Assembly: GCA_002280485.1 (NCBI GenBank)
Contig: NCED01000010.1
Span: 31,938-52,231 of the forward strand
Length of the DNA: 20,294 bases
Source: Caulobacterales bacterium 32-69-10
GTDB lineage: Bacteria; Pseudomonadota; Alphaproteobacteria; Caulobacterales; Caulobacteraceae
Direction of reading: 5' to 3'
A program made the position numbers and the translations under genes. Positions 14,912 to 20,294 of the stretch are shown one piece after another. Position 1 is the first letter of the stretch. Each line of letters opens with the position of its first letter. The notes beneath the pieces are model-generated. The model was not told where the DNA came from. It saw only the letters and a list, made by a program, of their open reading frames with translations, and did not search any database.

Positions 14912-16198
14912 TCAGGGCTGCATCGACTGGGGCTGCTCGGCGTCCGGCGTCTCCACCGGCTTGATCGGCCGGGTCAGGCTGTCGGCCTTGCGCAGGTCGG
15001 GGAACAGTTTGGCCCAGACCCCGGTGGCGACCAGGGAGCAGGCGCCGCCGAACAGGGCCGCGCTGACCGGGCCCATGATGCGGGCGACGACGCCGGTCTC
15101 GAACTCGCCGAGCTCGTTGGAGGCCCCGACGAACAGGCCCGACACCGCCGAGACCCGGCCGCGCATGTGGTCGGGGGTCACGATCTGCACCAGGCTCTGG
15201 CGGACATAGACCGAGATCATGTCGCCGGCGCCGAGAATGGCCAGGGCCGCCACCGACAGCCACAGGAAGGGCGAGACGGCGAAGACCATGGTGGCCATGG
15301 CGAAGATCGCCACCCCGCCGAACATCCACAGGCCGGCGTGGCTGCGCAGGGGGTTGCGGCTCAGCATGTAGCCGGTGATCACCGCGCCGACGGCAGGACC
15401 GGCGCGCAGCAGGCCGAAGCCGGTCGGCCCGACATGCAGCACGTCGCGGGCGAAGACGGGCAGCAGCGCCGTCGCCCCGCCCAGCAGCACGGCCACGAGG
15501 TCCAGCGAGATGGCGCCCAGGACGATCTTGTTGGTCCAGACATAGGCCAGGCCCTCGCGGATCAGGGCCATCTGGGACCCGGGCTGGCGTTCGGGCGTGG
15601 TGTTGGCGCGGATCAGGAAGGTGCAGACCCCGCCGGCGACGTACAGACAGGCCGAGGTTCCATAGGCCAGGGCCGCCGAGCCGGACACCAGCACCCCGCC
15701 CAGGAAGGGGCCCAGCACCGACGCGCCCTGCCAGGCCATGGAGTTGAAGGCGATGGCCTGAGGCAGCTCCTCGCGCGGCACCAGCATCGGCCCCATGGCG
15801 CCGTTGGCCGGCGCCATGAAGGCCCGTATGGCCCCGAAGGCCGCGCCGATGCTGAAGATGGGGACCAGCGACGGGCTGGGGTGGAGGGCGAGGGCCACGA
15901 GGCCGAGGACGCAGGCCGTCTCAAGCACCAGGCAGATCAGCACGATCTTGCGCCGGTCGAAGCGGTCCGCGACCGCCCCCGCGGGCAGGGTGAGCGCGAA
16001 CAGGGGCAGGAACTGCACCAGCCCCACCATCCCGACCAGGAAGGCGCTTTCCTCCACGCTGTGGGTTCGCCGCGCCAGGGCGTAGACCTGCCAGCCCAGG
16101 GTCACGCTCTCGACCATCACCCCCAGGTTCAGGAGGAAGCGCGAGGACCAGAAGAGGGCGAAGGCCCTGTGGCGGAAGACGTTGGGGGCAGGGGTCAT
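14912..16198 (-). CDS. MFS transporter, EntS/MFS_3-type exporter
   Basis: A 428-residue polytopic inner-membrane protein read from ATG 16198, beginning MTPAPNVFRHRAFALFW, the usual short lead before the first helix in this family. The cytoplasmic loop 2-3 motif DRFDRRKIVLICL follows PAGAVADRF, the MFS signature. Later segments include GAFMAPANGAMGPMLVPREELPQA-like and VRQSLVQIVTPDHMRGRVSA, both typical of the EntS (DUF894) group of drug or siderophore exporters. About 10-12 hydrophobic segments are visible. Substrate is unknown. A TTG at 16237 extends the frame but adds non-conserved residues. It converges with glycerate kinase (16 bases between stops) and diverges from the acetyltransferase operon. 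Two 10-base direct repeats lie directly upstream. Confidence 0.88.
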   Translation of the reverse strand: MTPAPNVFRHRAFALFWSSRFLLNLGVMVESVTLGWQVYALARRTHSVEESAFLVGMVGLVQFLPLFALTLPAGAVADRFDRRKIVLICLVLETACVLGLVALALHPSPSLVPIFSIGAAFGAIRAFMAPANGAMGPMLVPREELPQAIAFNSMAWQGASVLGPFLGGVLVSGSAALAYGTSACLYVAGGVCTFLIRANTTPERQPGSQMALIREGLAYVWTNKIVLGAISLDLVAVLLGGATALLPVFARDVLHVGPTGFGLLRAGPAVGAVITGYMLSRNPLRSHAGLWMFGGVAIFAMATMVFAVSPFLWLSVAALAILGAGDMISVYVRQSLVQIVTPDHMRGRVSAVSGLFVGASNELGEFETGVVARIMGPVSAALFGGACSLVATGVWAKLFPDLRKADSLTRPIKPVETPDAEQPQSMQP

Positions 16199-16213
16199 GA
16201 GCGGGCGCACCTT

Positions 16214-16237
16214 GGCCGTGCAACCCCGGCCGTGCAA
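16214..16237. repeat. Pair of 10-bp direct repeats upstream of the MFS gene
   Basis: GGCCGTGCAA occurs at 16214-16223 and again at 16228-16237, 14 bases apart, within the divergent gap between the MFS gene (minus) and the acetyltransferase gene (plus). On the MFS-coding strand the copies read TTGCACGGCC. They lie 16-39 bases from the MFS start, so they could be a regulator or leader element; a chance duplication is also possible. Confidence 0.5.
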
Positions 16238-16249
16238 TCGCGATTTCCT

Positions 16250-16277
16250 TTGACGCGCCCGAGCCTGTGGGATTAGC
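16250..16277 (+). promoter_or_regulatory. Possible promoter for the acetyltransferase operon
   Basis: TTGACG at 16250-16255 matches a -35 box well; after 15-16 bases GATTAGC (16271-16277) is a weak -10 candidate. The ATG at 16315 follows about 38 bases later. This is the only reasonable sigma-70-like pair I can see in the gap, and the -10 match is poor. Confidence 0.3.
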
Positions 16278-16314
16278 CCCTGCGACCCTTTTCGATGCGA
16301 GCTGCGCCCGCTCC

Positions 16315-16872
16315 ATGACCGATTTCATCCTCGCTCCGCCCGAGCCCCTCGCCGCCGATGTCGCCTTGGAGGGGACCGGCCTGGTCTTCGCCCTGGAGCG
16401 CCCCCAGGACGGGCCCCTGGCCGACGACCTGATCGACCGCGCCTTCGGCCCCGGCCGCTACGCCAAGGCGGCCGAGCGGCTACGCGAGGGAAACCACGCC
16501 CGCCTCGACCTGTCGCTCTGCGCCTGGGACGGCCAGTCGCTGGTCGGCTGCGCCCGGCAGTGGCCGATCCTGATCGGCGAAACGCCGGCGGTGTTCCTCG
16601 GCCCTTTCGCCGTTGAGAAGGCCTGGCGCAGCCGGGGGCTCGGCGCGGCCCTGATCGTTCGCGCCGACCGGCTGTCGGAGGCCGCGGGCGAAGGCCTGAC
16701 TCTGCTGGTAGGCGACATGGCCTATTTCGGCCAATTCGGCTTCAGCCCCGTCGAGCCGGGGCGCGTGGTGCTGCCGGGCCCGGCCGACCCGAAGCGCATC
16801 CTGTGGCGGGCGCACCGCGACGGCGCCCTGGACGGCGTCGGCGGCCGGGTGCGCGTCGCGCTGCAGGAATGA
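16315..16872 (+). CDS. GNAT-family N-acetyltransferase
   Basis: A 185-residue cytoplasmic protein starting at ATG 16315 (MTDFILAPPEPL). It is a GCN5-related acetyltransferase of the YhbS-like group. Visible are AFGPGRYAKAAERLREGN, a conserved opening helix, then the substrate strand LSLCAWDGQSLVGCARQWP, the central strand FLGPFAVEKAWRSRGLGAALI with the acetyl-CoA pyrophosphate motif RSRGLG, and the family C-terminal YFGQFGFSPVEPGRVVLPGP. The substrate could be a small amine or protein N-terminus and cannot be told from sequence. An earlier GTG (16267) would add 16 residues with no family likeness. Its stop overlaps the next start (ATGA at 16869), so it is the first gene of a three-gene operon with DUF1285 and NUDIX proteins. 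Confidence 0.9.
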   Translation: MTDFILAPPEPLAADVALEGTGLVFALERPQDGPLADDLIDRAFGPGRYAKAAERLREGNHARLDLSLCAWDGQSLVGCARQWPILIGETPAVFLGPFAVEKAWRSRGLGAALIVRADRLSEAAGEGLTLLVGDMAYFGQFGFSPVEPGRVVLPGPADPKRILWRAHRDGALDGVGGRVRVALQE

Positions 16873-17414
16873 GCGATCCCCAGGCCCTCTCCGGTCTCAT
16901 CGCCGCGGCGCAGACCGTCCGGCCTGAACGGGGCCTGCCGCCGGTCCACCTGTGGAACCCCGCCCACTGCGGCCGTATCGACATCGTCATCCGCAGGGAT
17001 GGAGTCTGGATGCACGAAGGCTCGCCCATCGGCCGGCCGGCCCTCGTGCGGCTATTCTCGACCGTTCTGCGCAAGGACCCCGACGGCTTCCACCTCGTCA
17101 CCCCGGTGGAGAAGCTGGCCATAGCGGTCGAGGACGCTCCGTTTCTGGCCGTGCGGGTCGACCGCGACGGCCAAGCCCTGCGCTTCACCACCAATGTCGG
17201 CGACACGGTCGAGGCTGGCCCCGACAACCCGATCCGGGTGGAGACCGATCCGGCCAGCGGCGAGCCCGCACCTTACGTCCACGTTCGCCGCGGGCTGGAG
17301 GCGCGGCTGACGCGGCCCGTCTTCTACGAACTGGTGGAGATGGCCGAACTGCGCGCCGACCGGTTCGGCGTCGCCTCCAACGGGGCCTGGTTCGACCTCG
17401 GGGCGGCGTCATGA
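16869..17414 (+). CDS. DUF1285 domain protein
   Basis: A 181-residue protein starting at ATG 16869 inside the ATGA overlap with the acetyltransferase stop. The DUF1285 family is conserved in alphaproteobacteria and its function is unknown. Family marks are PVHLWNPAHCGRIDIVIRRD, DGVWMHEGSPIGRPALVRLF, STVLRKDPDGFHLVTPVEKL and the C-terminal RPVFYELVEMAEL with GVASNGAWFDL. There is no signal peptide, membrane helix or cofactor motif. It is commonly found beside the CoA-pyrophosphatase NUDIX gene, as here, and it overlaps that gene by another ATGA (17411). That conserved pairing suggests a shared process, but I do not assign one. Confidence 0.9.
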   Translation: MSDPQALSGLIAAAQTVRPERGLPPVHLWNPAHCGRIDIVIRRDGVWMHEGSPIGRPALVRLFSTVLRKDPDGFHLVTPVEKLAIAVEDAPFLAVRVDRDGQALRFTTNVGDTVEAGPDNPIRVETDPASGEPAPYVHVRRGLEARLTRPVFYELVEMAELRADRFGVASNGAWFDLGAAS

Positions 17415-18049
17415 GCGACAGCGACGCCCTGGAGGCCCTGATCCGCGCCCGGCTCTATCCGCTCCAGGCCTATGACCCGGTGACGCGCAAGGTCCGCTCC
17501 GACCACGAAATGTCGCCGGAAGGCTGGCCCAAGCCGACCGGGCCGCTGCAGCCGGCCGCGGTGCTGATCCCCCTGGTCGAGCGCGACGAGGGGCTGACCA
17601 TCCTGCTCACCCGCCGCGCCGAGGGCATGCGCCGACATTCCGGCCAGATCGCCTTCCCCGGCGGCAGGGCCGACCCCGGAGAGGCGCCCTGGGACACCGC
17701 CCTGCGCGAGACGCGCGAGGAGATTGGCCTCGACCCCGGCTTCGTGCGGCTGGCGGGCCTGACCGACCCCTACGAGACGGTGACCGGCTTTTCGATCACC
17801 CCGGTGGTGGGCCTGGTGCGCCCCGGCTTCGAGCTGACCCTGCAGGCGGCCGAGGTCGCCGAGGTGTTCGAAACCCCCTTCGCCTACGCCATGGACCCCT
17901 CGAACCACGAGCGCCGCAGCCGCGACTTCGGCGACGGCCTGAACCGCCAGTTCTTCGCCATCGAGCACGGCGAGCGGGTGATCTGGGGGGCCACGGCGGG
18001 GATGCTGCGCATGCTGTACGAGCGGCTGTTCGGGGAAGAGCCGCAGTAG
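17411..18049 (+). CDS. NUDIX hydrolase, CoA pyrophosphatase type
   Basis: A 212-residue cytoplasmic enzyme starting at ATG 17411. The NUDIX box GX5EX7REUXEEXGU is fully present between Gly85 and Leu107 (Gly85, Glu91, Arg99, Glu100, Glu103, Glu104, Gly106), giving the metal site. Just before it is LLTRRAEGMRRHSGQIAFPGG, residues of the UPF0035 signature that marks the NudL/YeaB CoA-diphosphatase branch, which cleaves CoA and acyl-CoA to 4'-phosphopantetheine and 3',5'-ADP. PAAVLIPLVERD begins the fold. The gene closes the operon with GNAT and DUF1285. In many alphaproteobacteria a CCA tRNA nucleotidyltransferase gene comes next; here a REP-like element and the convergent Sua5 gene follow. Confidence 0.92.
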   Translation: MSDSDALEALIRARLYPLQAYDPVTRKVRSDHEMSPEGWPKPTGPLQPAAVLIPLVERDEGLTILLTRRAEGMRRHSGQIAFPGGRADPGEAPWDTALRETREEIGLDPGFVRLAGLTDPYETVTGFSITPVVGLVRPGFELTLQAAEVAEVFETPFAYAMDPSNHERRSRDFGDGLNRQFFAIEHGERVIWGATAGMLRMLYERLFGEEPQ

Positions 18050-18055
18050 CGTTCT

Positions 18056-18171
18056 GCGTCCTTCGAGACGCCCGAGTACCTCGGGCTCCTCAGGATGACG
18101 AAGGGTAAGGATTGCACAAAGGTTCGTCATGCTGAGGAGCGCGAGCGTAGCTTGCGCGTCTCGAAGCACGC
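18056..18171. repeat. Inverted pair of REP-like palindromic units
   Basis: Unit one (18056-18101, 46 bases) and unit two (18124-18171, 48 bases) face opposite ways, 22 bases apart, between the convergent NUDIX and Sua5 genes. Read in the same direction, they share a 16-base start (GCGTSCTTCGAGACGC, S = C or G) and a 17-base end (GCTCCTCAGSATGACGA), one difference in each, around a variable centre. Each centre can fold: unit one as GCCCGAG-tac-CTCGGGC (18070-18086), unit two as GCGCGAG-cgtag-CTTGCGC with one G-T pair. Dispersed repeats of this look are common between genes in alphaproteobacteria (general knowledge). It may also work as a two-way transcription stop for the facing genes. Confidence 0.85.
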
Positions 18172-18172
18172 A

Positions 18173-19105
18173 CTACCCCACGAACCCCGCCGCCCGCTTC
18201 AGCCGGTCGGTGATCGCTTCTCCCAAACCCTCTACTGGAACCGGCGCCACGGCGATGCCCGTGGGGTGGGCCCGGTCGGCGGCGCGCAGGTGGGCGAAGA
18301 GGTTGGCGGCGGCTTCTCGCACATCGCCCGTCGGGCTGAGGTTCCACACCAGCCGGCCGTCCGGCCAGGGACCGAAGGCGAGGAAGGCTTCGCCCTCGCG
18401 GGGCGCTTCGGCGTCGAGGCGCAGGGGCGCGGTGGGGGCGTAGTGGCGGGCGAGGCGCCCGGGCGAGCGCTTGGCGTCGGTCTCGGCTTCGGCGAGGGGG
18501 CCGACCACCGCCTCGATGGCGGCGCGGTCGAGGCCGCCCGGTCGGAGCAGCTTCAGCTCTCCGCCCAGGCAGGCGACGACGGTGGACTCCAGCCCGACCG
18601 CGCACGCTCCCCCGTCGACGGCGGCGGCGGCGGCGAAGCCGGTCTCCTCCATGGCGTCGGCGAAGGTGGTGGGGCTGGGCCGACCCGAGCGGTTGGCGGA
18701 CGGAGCCACCACCGGGCCGCCGAACAGGGCCAGCACCTCCCGCGCCACGGGGTGGGCGGGGACGCGCACCGCCACCGTGTCCAGGCCGGCGCGGGCGAGG
18801 TCGCACACACCCTGGCGGAACGGGGCCACGAGGGTCAGCGGCCCCGGCCAGAAGGCGGCGGCCAGGGCCAGGGCCCGGTCGTCGAGGTCGGCGATCCGGC
18901 GCGCGGCCGCCAAGTCGGCGACGTGGGCGATCAGAGGATTGAACTTCGGCCGGCCCTTGGCCTCGAACAGCCGGGCCACCGCACGGGGGTCTGACGCGTC
19001 GGCGCCGAGGCCATAGACCGTCTCGGTCGGCAGGATGACCAGACCTCCGGCCTTGAGCGCGGCGGCGGCTTGGGATGGAGTGGACCCTCTGGGCATGGCC
19101 TGCAT
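18173..19105 (-). CDS. sua5: L-threonylcarbamoyladenylate synthase, Sua5 type
   Basis: A 310-residue enzyme starting at ATG 19105 that makes threonylcarbamoyl-AMP from threonine, bicarbonate and ATP for the t6A37 modification of ANN-decoding tRNAs. The YrdC-like catalytic domain spans about residues 8-195: LPTETVYGLGADA, KGRPKFNPLIAHV, AFWPGPLTLV, VAVRVPAHPVA, PVVAPSANRSGRPSPT and GLESTVVACLGG. The extra C-terminal domain with LARHYAPTAPLRL makes it the longer Sua5 form and not the short TsaC form. It is transcribed away from the acyl-CoA dehydrogenase with only 32 bases between starts, so promoters must overlap coding sequence. The stop sits next to the REP-like pair. The ATG at 19096 is a possible alternative start with little effect. 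Confidence 0.93.
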   Translation of the reverse strand: MQAMPRGSTPSQAAAALKAGGLVILPTETVYGLGADASDPRAVARLFEAKGRPKFNPLIAHVADLAAARRIADLDDRALALAAAFWPGPLTLVAPFRQGVCDLARAGLDTVAVRVPAHPVAREVLALFGGPVVAPSANRSGRPSPTTFADAMEETGFAAAAAVDGGACAVGLESTVVACLGGELKLLRPGGLDRAAIEAVVGPLAEAETDAKRSPGRLARHYAPTAPLRLDAEAPREGEAFLAFGPWPDGRLVWNLSPTGDVREAAANLFAHLRAADRAHPTGIAVAPVPVEGLGEAITDRLKRAAGFVG

Positions 19106-19125
19106 TTAACAGACCCGCCCGTTTA

Positions 19126-19131
19126 CAGGAG
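19126..19131 (+). promoter_or_regulatory. Ribosome binding site for acyl-CoA dehydrogenase
   Basis: CAGGAG lies 6 bases before ATG 19138, a near-ideal spacing. It fixes the start of the partial acyl-CoA dehydrogenase. Confidence 0.7.
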
Positions 19132-19137
19132 TCCCGC

Positions 19138-20294
19138 ATGAGCTTCACCGCCCCGGTGGCCGACATCGCCTTCGCGCTCAAGGCCATGGCGGGGATGGAT
19201 CAGCTGATGGGCGAGGGCGGTTTCCCCGACCTCGACGCCGAGACGGTGGAGGCCGTGCTGCAGGCGGCCGGCGACCTCGCCGAGGGCGTGCTGGCGCCGA
19301 TCAACCACGCCGGCGACAAGGTGGGCGCACGGCTGGAGAATGGCCGGGTGATTGTCCCGCCGGGCTTCAAGGGCGCCTTCAAGGCCTTCGCCGACGGCGG
19401 CTGGAACGGGCTCGCCGCCGATCCCGAATACGGCGGTCAGGGCCTGCCGCGAGCCCTGCACATGGCGGTGTTCGAGATGGCCCACGCCGCCAACATGGCC
19501 TTCTCCCTGGCCCCGACCCTCACCGCCGGGGCAATCGAGGCCCTGGACGCCCACGGGACCGACCGGCAAAAGGCGCTGTACCTGCCGAGGCTGATCTCCG
19601 GCGAATGGTCCGGGACCATGAACCTGACCGAGCCCCAGGCCGGCACCGACCTTGGCCTGGTGCGGACCCGGGCCGAACCGGACGGGACGGGGAACTGGCG
19701 CCTGTTCGGCCAGAAGATTTTCATCACCTGGGGCGACCACGACTGCGCCGACAACATCATCCACCTGGTCCTGGCCCGCCTGCCCGACGCGCCGGAGGGG
19801 GTGAAGGGCATCTCCCTGTTCGTGGCCCCCGCCCGGCGAATTTCGGACGAGGGGGCGCTGGCGGAGGCCAACGCCATCGTCGTCGGCGGCATCGAGCACA
19901 AGCTCGGCATTCACGCCTCCCCGACCTGCACCATGTTGTACGAAGGCGCTTCGGCCGAACTGGTCGGCCAGCCGAACCAGGGCCTGGCCCACATGTTCGT
20001 GATGATGAACGCCGCCCGCCTCAATGTCGGGATGCAGGGCGTGGGCATAGCCGAGCGGGCCTATCAGCAGGCCCTGGCCTACGCCCACGACCGGCGCCAG
20101 AGCCGCTCGCCCTGGTCCGCCGACGCGCCGGCGGTGATCTGGGACCACCCGGACATCCGCCGGCGGCTGATGCTGATGAAGGCCAAGATCGAGGCCGCCC
20201 GCGGGGTGTGTCTGTCGGCCGCCGTCGCCGCCGACCTCGCCGCCGTCTCGCCGGATCCTGCGGTGCGTGAGCACGGCCGTCTGCGCGAGGAGCT
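19138..20294 (+). CDS. Acyl-CoA dehydrogenase, DmdC/long FadE-like, 3' end outside window
   Basis: An open frame from ATG 19138 to the last base, 385 codons without a stop. It should be an FAD enzyme of the long (about 590-600 residue) acyl-CoA dehydrogenase group that includes DmdC and broad beta-oxidation FadE-like proteins, oxidising acyl-CoA thioesters to trans-2-enoyl-CoA. Visible are the N-terminal helical part (MSFTAPVADIAFALKAMAG), GWNGLAADPEYGGQGLPRA, the FAD/substrate segment MNLTEPQAGTDLGLVRTRA, FGQKIFITWGDHD, GIEHKLGIHASPTCTM and MMNAARLNVGMQGVGIAERA. The catalytic glutamate and C-terminal domain lie beyond the window, so substrate choice cannot be judged. It is divergent from sua5, and downstream thiolase or hydratase genes would be expected past the window end. 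Confidence 0.92.
   Translation, partial: MSFTAPVADIAFALKAMAGMDQLMGEGGFPDLDAETVEAVLQAAGDLAEGVLAPINHAGDKVGARLENGRVIVPPGFKGAFKAFADGGWNGLAADPEYGGQGLPRALHMAVFEMAHAANMAFSLAPTLTAGAIEALDAHGTDRQKALYLPRLISGEWSGTMNLTEPQAGTDLGLVRTRAEPDGTGNWRLFGQKIFITWGDHDCADNIIHLVLARLPDAPEGVKGISLFVAPARRISDEGALAEANAIVVGGIEHKLGIHASPTCTMLYEGASAELVGQPNQGLAHMFVMMNAARLNVGMQGVGIAERAYQQALAYAHDRRQSRSPWSADAPAVIWDHPDIRRRLMLMKAKIEAARGVCLSAAVAADLAAVSPDPAVREHGRLREE

Noticed and set aside
1..20294. CRISPR arrays, tRNA/rRNA genes, insertion sequences, phage or defence genes
   Set aside because: No regular repeat-spacer pattern, no tRNA-like fold noticed, no transposase, integrase or toxin-antitoxin-like frame; base composition looks even throughout.

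Overview
The window is about 20.3 kb of dense, very GC-rich DNA of ordinary bacterial gene organisation. Gene content and style (hybrid histidine kinase with a periplasmic sensor, FadE/DmdC-type acyl-CoA dehydrogenase, DUF1285-NUDIX pair, MOFRL glycerate kinase, PQQ sugar dehydrogenase lipoprotein) point to an alphaproteobacterium, most likely Caulobacterales (Phenylobacterium/Caulobacter-like). The taxon is an inference from gene families and base composition; no rRNA or tRNA gene is present.

Layout. (1) 1-1365: the 3' part of an EnvZ-like sensor kinase, probably begun upstream of the window. (2) 1406-5278: a surface-polysaccharide glycosyltransferase block. A large enzyme with four WY-type repeats, an RgpF-like domain and a GT4 domain is split by a reading-frame break near 2245-2256, and is followed by a GT2 enzyme overlapping it by a GTGA. 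(3) 5348-8517: a fumarylacetoacetate-hydrolase-family enzyme, then a Tat-exported protein made of two fused alpha/beta-hydrolase copies. (4) 8522-11433, minus strand: a two-gene oxidation unit, GMC flavoprotein then PQQ-type sugar dehydrogenase lipoprotein, convergent with the hydrolase. (5) 11594-13627: a hybrid histidine kinase divergent from the GMC gene; then a glycerate 2-kinase (13681-14895). (6) 14912-16198, minus: an MFS exporter. (7) 16315-18049: a tightly overlapping operon of GNAT acetyltransferase, DUF1285 protein and CoA-pyrophosphatase-type NUDIX enzyme. (8) 18056-18171: an inverted pair of REP-like palindromic units between convergent genes. (9) 18173-19105, minus: Sua5-type threonylcarbamoyl-AMP synthase; 19138 to the window end: the start of an acyl-CoA dehydrogenase.

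How the genes may work together. The glycosyltransferases would act on an extracellular polysaccharide or O-antigen. The FAH enzyme, exported tandem hydrolase, PQQ dehydrogenase, GMC oxidoreductase and glycerate kinase could together serve oxidation of sugars, sugar acids or lactones, but that link rests on adjacency alone.

I see no CRISPR array, insertion sequence, phage gene, RNA gene or defence system. The most notable items are the broken or deleted RgpF domain, the Tat-exported duplicated hydrolase, and the paired REP-like units with a compensatory hairpin change. I do not see convincing evidence for an entirely new multi-gene system.
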